From: Paludibacter sp.
GTDB taxonomy: Bacteria; Bacteroidota; Bacteroidia; Bacteroidales; Paludibacteraceae
Assembly: GCA_029973975.1 (NCBI GenBank)
Contig: JARKQF010000023.1
Coordinates: 1-45,687 of the forward strand
DNA length: 45,687 bases
Reading direction: 5' to 3'
Positions 15,556 to 22,731 of the stretch are shown here, piece by piece. The notes under the pieces are model-generated. The model saw nothing but the letters and a program-made list of their open reading frames with translations. It was not told the origin of the DNA and did not search any database. Position numbers and translations under genes: made by a program. Every line of letters begins with the position of its first letter. Within the stretch, counting starts at the first letter, position 1.

Positions 15556-16305
15556 CTATGCGAAATCTCTGATATTAAAGCTGTCGGGAGCCTTCTTTCC
15601 GCTTCCGGTAGTTCCGGCTTCCTTATCTTTCAATTCATAAAAAGCCGAAAGGCTCTCTGCCATGAGGTCGGAAACGATTTTCTTTGCATCAGGTTTACCT
15701 GAAACCACCTGCTCAAACATATCGGTCTGCCGCATCTCCAATAGGGTATTACCCGCTTTCTGCTTTTGTTCGAGAGTGGCTTCATCCTTACGGTTTACCG
15801 TGCGAACCATATTTCCCAAATCATCGAACTGAACTCCCGAAGCGAGTGCGGCTTGTGCCGTGCCTTCGACTTCTTCTTCCTCGTCCTCCGGCTCATCTTC
15901 GTTTTCGTCTGCTTCGTATTCGAGCGAATAATCTATTTCCATCGGCTCGTTATCTTCATCGGGCGGTGGAGTATCGGAAAACGCTTCTTCCAGTTCCTCT
16001 TGCGGCACTTCTGCTGACGATTTTACCTCGTTAGGCGGAACAAATGTATCGGGATTTTCCGTCGGATTTTCCGTTTTTGGCGAGTTGGCAGCAAGTGGCT
16101 CCGATTTGGCAGTGAGTGGCTTCGCTGCACTTAAATCGAATCGGCTTTTTCCGACAATATCCGACTTCAAACGTCCTGTTTCTTGGATTGAAGAACCTTG
16201 TCCAACAATGTTCTTTTTTCGTCTTTTACCTACTTTCAGTCGCAGAAGATAGATTCCGACGAAAAGGGCGTACAGGATAACTACGGTTATAAATATCTTT
16301 TCCAT
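15556..16305 (-). CDS. traD: Conjugal transfer protein TraD-like (DUF4122)
   Basis: A 249-aa protein anchored by an N-terminal membrane helix (FITVVILYALFVGIYLLRL), then a basic stop-transfer segment (KVGKRRKKN). A long low-complexity region is very acidic at about 125-150 (YEADENEDEPEDEEEEVEG), and a helical C-terminus ends in SFNIRDFA. It matches TraD/DUF4122 of CTnDOT-type ICEs in position and layout; its function is not established. Its coding sequence contains a full copy of the four-GCCA box and a -7-like element (see 16041-16120), so an internal promoter for traE onward is possible. The flexible Pro/Ala/Lys-rich region tolerates that DNA signal. Confidence 0.7.
   Translation of the reverse strand: MEKIFITVVILYALFVGIYLLRLKVGKRRKKNIVGQGSSIQETGRLKSDIVGKSRFDLSAAKPLTAKSEPLAANSPKTENPTENPDTFVPPNEVKSSAEVPQEELEEAFSDTPPPDEDNEPMEIDYSLEYEADENEDEPEDEEEEVEGTAQAALASGVQFDDLGNMVRTVNRKDEATLEQKQKAGNTLLEMRQTDMFEQVVSGKPDAKKIVSDLMAESLSAFYELKDKEAGTTGSGKKAPDSFNIRDFA
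16041..16120 (-). promoter_or_regulatory. Four-GCCA box, copy 1, with -7 element inside traD
   Basis: On the minus strand, GCCA half-sites start at 16120, 16110, 16099 and 16089, spaced 10, 11 and 10 bases. Thirty-seven bases after the box comes TACATTTG (16048-16041), a perfect TAnnTTTG. Copies 2-4 have the same internal spacing and lie 38 bases from their -7-like elements. This copy is inside the traD reading frame and would direct transcription toward traE and the pilus genes. The binding protein is unknown. Confidence 0.6.
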
Positions 16306-16306
16306 C

Positions 16307-16756
16307 TTACTTTTTGGGGCTTAAATAGTCATCGTCGATATTCTTTTTGTACAGTTCTGAAATATCCTCCTGAAAAGTTTCAAAATGGTGTTTCAGTACA
16401 TTGTCTATGTAACTGAATATGGAAATTTCATTGTCGCCAATGGTCTTCACAATCTTTGAAATCCGATTGTGGTATTTTTGGCGGATAGCGACTTGTTTTC
16501 CGTTTCTTGTAGGTATGTTCGCATTCACAAGAAATCGTCTTTGATAGTTATCCGTAGATTTGTGTTCTTCACTTGGAACAACTATCATTTCCAACTCCTG
16601 CCCATCCTGAACAGCTTTTTCACTCTCGTTTTGTTTCACTTGTTTTCGGTGGCGTATTGCTTTGGGTATCATTACCGCAGCAAACACCACGAGACAACAC
16701 ACGATAAGACCTATCGTTATCGTGGTATCGTTGTAAAAAATTGGATTGAGTATCAT
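16307..16756 (-). CDS. DUF3408 protein (TraC-like), membrane-anchored
   Basis: A 149-aa protein with one N-terminal membrane helix (ITIGLIVCCLVVFAAVMI) and a C-terminal DUF3408 domain: IPTRNGKQVAIRQKYHNRIS, then SIFSYIDNVLKHHFETFQED. The domain is a paralogue of the one in the next protein upstream and resembles ribbon-helix-helix-like DNA-binding domains. The family occupies the traB/traC position in these ICEs. Its role in transfer is not defined. It begins 17 bases after the previous gene and ends one base before traD. Confidence 0.65.
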   Translation of the reverse strand: MILNPIFYNDTTITIGLIVCCLVVFAAVMIPKAIRHRKQVKQNESEKAVQDGQELEMIVVPSEEHKSTDNYQRRFLVNANIPTRNGKQVAIRQKYHNRISKIVKTIGDNEISIFSYIDNVLKHHFETFQEDISELYKKNIDDDYLSPKK

Positions 16757-16773
16757 ACTTTTGTTTTTTAGGG

Positions 16774-17238
16774 TTAGAAAATACTTTCGTTGTTTTTATT
16801 GTACAGTTCCGTTATCTCATCCTGATAAGCGGCAAAATGTTGGGTCAGCACATTGTCAATGTAGCTGAACAAAGACACCTGATTTTTACTGATAACCTGA
16901 ACAATCTTCGTTATCTTTTCGTGATGTTCTTTGCGTATATAGACCGATTTGCCTGTACGTGCCGTAATGCCGACTTCCTGAATAAACAGGCTTTCATAAT
17001 CAGGCGATTTACCTCGCTTACGTTTTGTTTCTTCACGGGGCGATTCTTCCGGAACAGTTGCAATTGGTTGTGCTGTTTCTTCGGGTTCTGTTTCTTGTTC
17101 CTGCTTTTTATCATAGTCAGGAACTAATGCTCTGGGTATGGAACTCGGATTGTTTCGCCGTTCCTTGTTCTTGAATGAGGATATGACAAAACTGGCATCA
17201 ATCTCACTCAAATTCACTTCTTCTTTCTTTTTTGCCAT
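16774..17238 (-). CDS. DUF3408 protein (TraB-like), soluble paralogue
   Basis: A 154-aa protein with a charged, Pro/Glu-rich N-terminal half (KKQEQETEPEETAQP) and a C-terminal DUF3408 domain: ITARTGKSVYIRKEHHEKIT, then SLFSYIDNVLTQHFAAYQDE. No membrane helix is present, unlike its downstream paralogue. The two C-terminal domains align along their whole length, indicating tandem duplication. It starts seven bases after traA, an arrangement like parA with a small DNA-binding partner, so it might act with TraA; that is inference. Confidence 0.65.
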   Translation of the reverse strand: MAKKKEEVNLSEIDASFVISSFKNKERRNNPSSIPRALVPDYDKKQEQETEPEETAQPIATVPEESPREETKRKRGKSPDYESLFIQEVGITARTGKSVYIRKEHHEKITKIVQVISKNQVSLFSYIDNVLTQHFAAYQDEITELYNKNNESIF

Positions 17239-17245
17239 GACCTGA

Positions 17246-17998
17246 TTATTTTAGGGTTTCCAACATTTCATCTATCAGGGCATCAAGATTACTACCCCGT
17301 ACCAGTGCCTTATCCGCAGGAAATAAAGTAGAGCGGAATAGGGCTTTATGGTTTATTGATTGCTCTCTGCGGAATCGTTTGCTGTCGGGCAGGAATGTTT
17401 TGAAAAGCGGGAAGCCCAGTTTGTCGATTACATCTTCGTACACTTCGTAGAGTTCAGTTTTTTCACGTCCATCGACAAGATTCCAAAGCAGATACATTCC
17501 TTTGATTTTGGCTCTGCCGGGTGTAATCAGGGCATCATTAACCGTAATCACATATTGCAGGGTACTTTCCAACACCAAGCGGTCAGCACTAATGGGAGCA
17601 ATAATGTAATCCATAAGCGAAAGCGTTTGGACAACCGCAGGATTGTTGATAGTTCCGGGCAGGTCGAAGAACACGAAGTCGGGCTTCAATTCTTCGATTA
17701 CGTCCTGTGCATCTTCCATAGCATTTTCGGGACTGCTCTCGATAACTTCATAAGCCTTTTTGCCCAATGCTGAAAATTGCTCATACGCCATGAGCTTGTA
17801 ATGCTCATCGTCCATTGTCATTTGCATATCACGCTCACGCATTTCCGCAATCGAATGTTGCGGAAAGTCGCAGTCAATCACAGCTACATTGTAGCCACGT
17901 ACATAGTGCAGGTAGGAAGCTACCAACACCGTAAGAGTTGTTTTTCCGGCTCCGCCCTTTTGGGTGCTGAAAGCCACATTCAAAGTTTTCTTTTCCAT
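17246..17998 (-). CDS. traA: ParA-family ATPase TraA
   Basis: A 250-aa ParA/MinD-type ATPase, the first gene of the transfer operon. The deviant Walker A motif KGGAGKTT is at about residues 14-21, and DFVFFDLPGT supplies the second catalytic aspartate region near residue 115. The end of the protein is helical. In CTnDOT-type elements TraA opens the operon and its exact role is unclear; ParA proteins position DNA or protein complexes. The leader upstream carries a GTTTAGC repeat cluster and the four-GCCA box with a -7-like element, so expression is probably regulated. Confidence 0.85.
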   Translation of the reverse strand: MEKKTLNVAFSTQKGGAGKTTLTVLVASYLHYVRGYNVAVIDCDFPQHSIAEMRERDMQMTMDDEHYKLMAYEQFSALGKKAYEVIESSPENAMEDAQDVIEELKPDFVFFDLPGTINNPAVVQTLSLMDYIIAPISADRLVLESTLQYVITVNDALITPGRAKIKGMYLLWNLVDGREKTELYEVYEDVIDKLGFPLFKTFLPDSKRFRREQSINHKALFRSTLFPADKALVRGSNLDALIDEMLETLK

Positions 17999-18038
17999 TA
18001 CTTCTAAATTTTAATTATTAAACATTGTTTGTATCTCC

Positions 18039-18133
18039 GTTCGGCTCTCCGTTCGGCTCTCCGTTTAGCCATTCAGCCGTTTAGCTGTTTGTCCGTCCCT
18101 CTGTTTAGCTGTTGGAACGTTTAGCTGTTTAGC
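18039..18133 (-). repeat. GTTYRGC repeat cluster in the tra operon leader
   Basis: Seven copies of GTTCGGC or GTTTAGC (GCTAAAC on the transcribed minus strand) start at 18039, 18051, 18063, 18079, 18103, 18119 and 18127. The spacings are 12, 12, 16, 24, 16 and 8, all multiples of four. The first two are parts of a tandem 12-mer, GTTCGGCTCTCC. More degenerate GTTTG and CAGCC versions continue to about 18245. The cluster lies between the predicted tra promoter and traA, in the 5' untranslated RNA. It may bind a protein or RNA regulator, or may be a slippage-prone array. Confidence 0.6.
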
Positions 18134-18257
18134 CAACCGTTTGTTTGTTCAGCCATTTATTTGGCTCTATCTCCATACAGCCGACTGTATGTTTTTATAT
18201 CCGTACAGCTATTCGTTGGGCTGTTCGTTTGTTTGTGCATACAGCCGTTTTTCTCTG

Positions 18258-18338
18258 CAAATGAAAGCCTAAAATTTCTCCTGCACACTACTTTTTCACG
18301 AGGTGGCAGCAAGTGGCTTCGATTTGGCAGCAAGTGGC
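18258..18338 (-). promoter_or_regulatory. Four-GCCA box, copy 2, and candidate tra operon promoter
   Basis: On the minus strand GCCA half-sites run from 18338 to 18304 with the same spacing as the other copies; each 14-base half is GCCACTTGCTGCCA. Thirty-eight bases beyond the box is TTCATTTG (18265-18258), one mismatch from TAnnTTTG. This would start transcription about 250 bases before traA, giving the repeat-rich leader. The box differs from copy 1 at only three of 35 positions. Confidence 0.6.
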
Positions 18339-18374
18339 TTCGCTCACTGGAATACAGCACGTTACTTTAGCCTA

Positions 18375-18382
18375 TAACTTTG
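18375..18382 (+). promoter_or_regulatory. Candidate -7 element of the mobA promoter
   Basis: TAACTTTG fits TAnnTTTG on the plus strand and lies 36 bases from the other side of GCCA box copy 2. It is preceded by TAGCCTA, and the ten bases TAGCCTATAA recur at the coupling-ATPase promoter (24648-24661 region). No clear TTTG sits at the -33 position. The transcript would carry the candidate oriT as its leader and start mobA. Confidence 0.45.
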
Positions 18383-18443
18383 CAGCATGAAACGTCGGGA
18401 GGTAATCGACCGCCATTTTAGCTCGCTCGGCTCGCATTCATAG

Positions 18444-18575
18444 CTGCCCCTGTTCAGGGCAGATTTTATTTGCGACATGGCAAATAGCAAGCTGTATTTT
18501 TTGCTGCACGGAAACCGTTTTGCTGCAAAAAATGCTTGCCCCACAAGGGGGACGCAAACCCTCCAAAGTCGGGTT
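18444..18575. other. Candidate origin of transfer (oriT)
   Basis: Four structured repeats lie between the tra promoter and mobA, the usual place for oriT. They are CTGCCC/GGGCAG with a 7-base loop (18444-18462); an imperfect 12-bp pair TTTTTTGCTGCA/TGCTGCAAAAAA (18497-18532) enclosing CGG-AAA-CCG; CCCC-ACAA-GGGG (18539-18550); and AACCC/GGGTT (18557-18575). I could not identify a nick site, so this is based on position and symmetry only. Confidence 0.4.
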
Positions 18576-18634
18576 GCTTAAAGAATCATTTCGGGCAATG
18601 ATTGATTGGCGGCAGATGCCGGAACGACGGATTG

Positions 18635-18646
18635 TACCACTAAAAA
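18635..18646 (+). promoter_or_regulatory. ACCACTAAAAAA motif before mobA
   Basis: This copy lies 10 bases before the mobA start codon, where a ribosome-binding region would be. Copies at 31763 and 34021 have the same 9-11 base distance from their genes. Bacteroidota often lack a Shine-Dalgarno sequence and use A-rich leaders, so the motif may be a translation enhancer. Confidence 0.45.
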
Positions 18647-18656
18647 ATCCGACAGA

Positions 18657-19094
18657 ATGAATGAAAATGCAAAGAACTCCCCCAAAAAGGGAAAAGGGGG
18701 ACGTCCCCCCAAGAATAACGCTGCCGCTTACCGATACTCGGTAAACTTCACGGCTACCGAACACGCCCGGTTTCTCACGATGTTCGAGCAATCGGGACTG
18801 CAATCTATGGCGCGTTTTATCGCTGCCCGCGTATTCGGGGACGAGTTTCGGGTAGTAAAAAACGACCGTTCCGCTATGGAATACGTTACCAAACTCACTT
18901 CTTTTTATGCACAGTTCCGCTCCGTCGGAGTGAATTATAATCAGGTTGTAAAGGAATTGCACAGCCATTTTTCGGAGAAAAAAACGCTTGCATTGCTTTA
19001 CAAATTAGAGAAAGCGACTATCGAACTGGTGGAAATCGGAAAGAAAATTCTGGAATTATCGGAACAATTTAAAACAGAATGGTTGCAAAAATAA
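18657..19094 (+). CDS. mobA: Mobilisation accessory protein MobA
   Basis: A 145-aa relaxosome accessory protein of the MobC-like (Bac_mobilization) type, named MobA in Bacteroides ICEs. A basic N-terminus (KGKGGRPPKN) precedes a ribbon-helix-helix-like start (YRYSVNFTATEHARFLTMFE). The conserved region VGVNYNQVVKELHSHF follows near residue 105, and the end is helical. It should bind oriT and help the relaxase. I chose the ATG at 18657, ten bases after the ACCACTAAAAAA motif; the longer frame from 18606 starts with TTG. It overlaps mobB by 16 bases. Its 5' end contains a 14-base palindrome, GGGGGACGTCCCCC (18696-18709). Confidence 0.8.
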   Translation: MNENAKNSPKKGKGGRPPKNNAAAYRYSVNFTATEHARFLTMFEQSGLQSMARFIAARVFGDEFRVVKNDRSAMEYVTKLTSFYAQFRSVGVNYNQVVKELHSHFSEKKTLALLYKLEKATIELVEIGKKILELSEQFKTEWLQK

Positions 19095-20335
19095 ACGTGG
19101 GGAGTAACCTCTACGGTGCGTTGGCTTACAATCAAGAGAAAGTGAACGAGGGTTTAGGCAAGGTTTTGGGAAGCAATCTTGTCTTTGAACCTACCGACGG
19201 GCATTTCAATGTAACCGAATGTATGAATGATTTTATGCAGTTCGTTCCGGCTCACTTCCGTACCGAGAAACCTGTTTTTCACGTGTCGTTGAATCCGCAT
19301 CCGGATGACCGTTTGACGGACGACCAACTGACAGACATCGGACGGGAGTATATGGAAAAGTTGGGATACGGAAATCAACCTTACCTTATTTTTAAGCACG
19401 AAGATATCGGACGGGAACATATACATATTGTATCGCTTCGGGTGGATAGTACAGGCAAAAAGATTGACGGATACAGGGAACACGAACGCAGTAAGGAAAT
19501 AACCGAACAGTTGGACCGCAAATACAACCTGCATCCGGCAGAGGGACAAAAACGCTCCGAGCAATGGGAGCTTACCCCCGTTGATGCGTCGAAAGGCGAC
19601 TTGAAAAAGCAGATTGCTTCGGTTATCAAACCGTTGGCGAGTATGTACCATTTTCAAAGTATGGGCGAATATAAAGCTGTTCTTTCTCTCTATAATATTA
19701 ATGTGGAGGAACTGACAGGCGAAGTGAAAGGAAAACCCTATCGGGGCTTGCTTTATTCGGCAATGGATAGCGACGGTAATAAAGTCGGCAATCCGTTAAA
19801 GTCTTCCATATTTGGGAAATCAGTCGGTTACGACGGACTTGAAAAACGGATGGCGAAATCTGCCGAACGCATCAAATCCAAGAACCTGAAAGCGCATACA
19901 CTCAAAGCCGTGTCGGAAGCCAAGCAGGGCAGCCAAAGTGAGAGCGAGTTTCGGTCGAAGCTAAGGCAGCAGGGTATTGATGTGTTGTTCAGGCGTAATG
20001 ATGAAGGATGTATCTATGGAGCAACATTCATAGACCATACCACCCGCACCGTTTTGAACGGCTCACGATTGGGTAAAGAGTATTCTGCCAATGTATTTAA
20101 TAACTTGTTTGGCGGCCAGCAGGGACAGATACAGGAATCGGCACAGGAAAGTCGCTTATCCGATGTTTACAAAAAGCCGGAACAACTGAATTTTGATAAC
20201 AGCCATTCTTCGGATAGTGGTTTGGGTGGTATTTTCTCAATTCTATCTCCCGAACCGGAGAATCACCCGAAAGATGAAATGCCGATTCCATATCGTAAGA
20301 AAAAGAAAAAGCGCAGGTATGGGAGGCAGATGTAG
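19079..20335 (+). CDS. mobB: Relaxase MobB (MOBP-type)
   Basis: A 418-aa relaxase that nicks oriT and pilots the strand into the recipient. The N-terminal relaxase domain (about 1-150) has the three-histidine metal motif in HEDIGREHIHIVS (about residues 107-119) and HVSLNPHPDD upstream. The catalytic Tyr is probably one of the early ones, Y12 or Y17. The C-terminal part is basic, ending in PYRKKKKKRRYGRQM. The stop codon directly abuts the stop codon of the convergent gene at 20336, with no base between, marking a cargo junction. In related elements the coupling ATPase gene often follows closely; here the Gabija cassette lies between them. Confidence 0.85.
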   Translation: MVAKINVGSNLYGALAYNQEKVNEGLGKVLGSNLVFEPTDGHFNVTECMNDFMQFVPAHFRTEKPVFHVSLNPHPDDRLTDDQLTDIGREYMEKLGYGNQPYLIFKHEDIGREHIHIVSLRVDSTGKKIDGYREHERSKEITEQLDRKYNLHPAEGQKRSEQWELTPVDASKGDLKKQIASVIKPLASMYHFQSMGEYKAVLSLYNINVEELTGEVKGKPYRGLLYSAMDSDGNKVGNPLKSSIFGKSVGYDGLEKRMAKSAERIKSKNLKAHTLKAVSEAKQGSQSESEFRSKLRQQGIDVLFRRNDEGCIYGATFIDHTTRTVLNGSRLGKEYSANVFNNLFGGQQGQIQESAQESRLSDVYKKPEQLNFDNSHSSDSGLGGIFSILSPEPENHPKDEMPIPYRKKKKKRRYGRQM

Positions 20336-21010
20336 TTACCATTCCACATCATAGTAAATATCATCGTCATCAATTTCCATGTCATTAATATTACATTTCA
20401 ATCGCTCTGTTTCCTTTTTCAGAAAACTTTCGTATTCTTTGTATTCATCTGTGTAAAATATTCCTCGTTTTAATAGTTCTGGAAGTTTCCTAAAAGAACT
20501 CTTGCCACCTCCAAGCACAAAATAGTCTTGATTAATACTTCGCATATAGTGATAAATATATTCATTTGCTCCATAAATACCTCCATCTATAAAGCCAATC
20601 AATTCTTTTGCCCCTACTTCATCGTAAGTGTTCATTGCTTTTTCGAGCCAAAATTCTAATTGCAAAATCATTGAAATATCAAATTTACTTGTTTCATAAA
20701 AACTCATATTGTATTTCAAGGCAGTCAATGAGAATAAAAAGTGTACCCAAGATATTTGTGTACCCAAATATTTGCTTGCTTCCAAAGAAAAATGGCTTGA
20801 TTTTCTTTCTATTCGGCTATTATCTTTTGCTTTTCTTATTTCATAAGAAAAACCACTTATTAGTTTGTCCCGATTATCAAATCCTTTTTTATTAAGATTA
20901 TGCTCATCATTCCAAAACTTACTAATAACTTCATATAAGCTATTTAGATCATCATAAGTTCCCCAAATTTCAACTCCTAAACCTTTTTTTGTTGGTACTA
21001 AGTAAATCAT
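20336..21010 (-). CDS. Unknown third gene of the Gabija cassette
   Basis: A 224-aa protein, last gene of the minus-strand cassette, 30 bases after gajB. It starts MIYLVPTKKGLGVEIWGTYD and looks like a mixed alpha/beta domain with a helical middle (MNTYDEVGAKELIGFIDGGI) and a very acidic tail (INDMEIDDDDIYYDVEW). I recognise no catalytic motif. It may resemble proteins annotated DUF6904, a low-confidence recollection. The standard Gabija system has only gajA and gajB, so this could be an accessory, a regulator or an unrelated cargo gene. The A/T-rich composition matches gajA and gajB rather than the neighbouring mob genes. Confidence 0.6.
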   Translation of the reverse strand: MIYLVPTKKGLGVEIWGTYDDLNSLYEVISKFWNDEHNLNKKGFDNRDKLISGFSYEIRKAKDNSRIERKSSHFSLEASKYLGTQISWVHFLFSLTALKYNMSFYETSKFDISMILQLEFWLEKAMNTYDEVGAKELIGFIDGGIYGANEYIYHYMRSINQDYFVLGGGKSSFRKLPELLKRGIFYTDEYKEYESFLKKETERLKCNINDMEIDDDDIYYDVEW

Positions 21011-21040
21011 ATGCTGTTTCTCAAATTAATAAATATTATG

Positions 21041-22726
21041 TTAATTATTTTTTAATTTGTTCTCCCAAGCTGTTTTATTATCTTCGTTTGGAACTGCAAT
21101 TACCAAGATTTTGCGAGGTCTTGTCATTCCAACATATGCAATTCTTAATTCCTCACTTGCTGAGATATGGGTGTTTTTGTTTAATAGTGTTTTATAAGCA
21201 CTGCCAATCCCTTTGGTTCTTAATATCATGAGTGCAGCATCAAAAGTTTCTCCTTTAACGCTATGAATTGTTCCATACCGATATTCTTTTTCTATGATTT
21301 GTTTATCTCCATTCAAAAACAATTGTGAAAAAGAACTCCCAGAGCTGTCTTTGTGAATATGCAGTTCTATCCCAGTATTGTTCTCTTTTAGAACAGCATT
21401 CGTCTTCACAACCCATTCTCCAATAGAAATGTCCGTTTTAGGGAGCATATTCATAAATGCGTACACTTGTGATTTGAGTGCAACAAAACCCATCTTAGAA
21501 ATAGCAGTATCTATGTCATTTTCGGAACAAAAGGACAAGTCTAACAAAGTTCTTAGCAAAACTTTTTCTATTATTCTAAACCCTTCCTTGAAGCGATTAT
21601 TATCGTATAAAAATTTGCCAAGTGCAAATTCCCTTGTATGATTATCTGTCCAGCTTTTTGCTCTGAAGTCTATCTCCGGAATTTCTAAAATTTCATTTAT
21701 AATACTTTTGCTACGGTAAATTATAGCTGTAGATTCTTTGCTTACAACAATACCTTGTTGCTGACATTCTGCAATAAACTCTGAGACAATTTGAGGTAGA
21801 TTCTTGTCATAGACAATAACTTTAGGCTGGAATTCAAATTGAGCGACTTCCTCATTAACAGAAACAGAAGCGTTTTCCAAAGAGGATATTCCGAAAGTAA
21901 AACTGCAAATATTTTGAGAACTCCTACGATTCTCATTTAAAATCATGGAATTTTCCCATTCCGTATATTTTTGAGTAAGTAATTCTGGTTTAGCATCATT
22001 CCATTCGAAAATAGCCTGATCAGGATCACCTACGAGCATTACTTCCGACAGCCCATTTTCTATAAGTAAATCAATAATCCTCATTTGAATGTCAGAAGTG
22101 TCCTGTGCTTCATCTACTATCAAATATGGAAATCTTATGGCAATAGCTTTAGCAATTTGCGGATATGCTTCAAGAATCTTCATGGCGAAAAAATTAGCAT
22201 CGTTTTGTGTAGCATAGCCCGCTTTATTAAACCGTTTTTTTGCTCCTGTAATATGCTTGTTTTGTTGCCAATCTGCATTCATTTTTTTAGGTTGAACTGC
22301 ATACATAGAGCCATCTATTGAGTAACTGATATTATCGAATAAGGAACTACTAAAATCCTTTCCGCTCCAAACACCATGAGGCTCCCCGACCAAAGTAGGA
22401 CGACCATTGCACTTTAAGATTAAATGCCCAAAGGGAAGGAATATATATTTATTTATAAAACTATCAATCGTTCCAAGAAAGTGAGGATAAGATATTTTTG
22501 TTAAGCTAAACTTTTCACCACATTTCTTTTCTATCTCCTGCCATGCTACATTTGTGAATGAAAGAACTGCAATCCCTTCATGTCGATTTTTCCATTCATG
22601 AACAAGTCTTGCCAATCTTGCCCCGACACAAAAGGTCTTACCACTGCCCGGACATGCCCTTACAACAAATTTACCTGATTTGTTGAAGACTATTTCACGC
22701 TGACTATCGGATAGGGTTCGAAACAT
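21041..22726 (-). CDS. gajB: Gabija helicase GajB (UvrD-like)
   Basis: A 561-aa superfamily 1A helicase. Motif I is CPGSGKTF (about residues 25-32), motif II is VDEAQDTSD (about 200), motif III is GDPDQAIFEW, a later motif is YGTIHSVKGETFDAAL, and motif VI is AYVGMTRPRK near the C-terminus. It starts five bases after the OLD-family gene, the gajA-gajB arrangement of Gabija anti-phage systems, in which GajB pairs with the GajA nuclease. It is somewhat longer than the roughly 500-aa GajB I recall. A free-standing UvrD-like helicase is less likely given the pairing. Confidence 0.8.
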   Translation of the reverse strand: MFRTLSDSQREIVFNKSGKFVVRACPGSGKTFCVGARLARLVHEWKNRHEGIAVLSFTNVAWQEIEKKCGEKFSLTKISYPHFLGTIDSFINKYIFLPFGHLILKCNGRPTLVGEPHGVWSGKDFSSSLFDNISYSIDGSMYAVQPKKMNADWQQNKHITGAKKRFNKAGYATQNDANFFAMKILEAYPQIAKAIAIRFPYLIVDEAQDTSDIQMRIIDLLIENGLSEVMLVGDPDQAIFEWNDAKPELLTQKYTEWENSMILNENRRSSQNICSFTFGISSLENASVSVNEEVAQFEFQPKVIVYDKNLPQIVSEFIAECQQQGIVVSKESTAIIYRSKSIINEILEIPEIDFRAKSWTDNHTREFALGKFLYDNNRFKEGFRIIEKVLLRTLLDLSFCSENDIDTAISKMGFVALKSQVYAFMNMLPKTDISIGEWVVKTNAVLKENNTGIELHIHKDSSGSSFSQLFLNGDKQIIEKEYRYGTIHSVKGETFDAALMILRTKGIGSAYKTLLNKNTHISASEELRIAYVGMTRPRKILVIAVPNEDNKTAWENKLKNN

Positions 22727-22731
22727 TTCAA

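Noticed and set aside
18039-18245. CRISPR array
   Set aside because: The repeats are only seven bases long with spacings of 8-24 bases, there are no spacers of constant length, and no cas genes are present.
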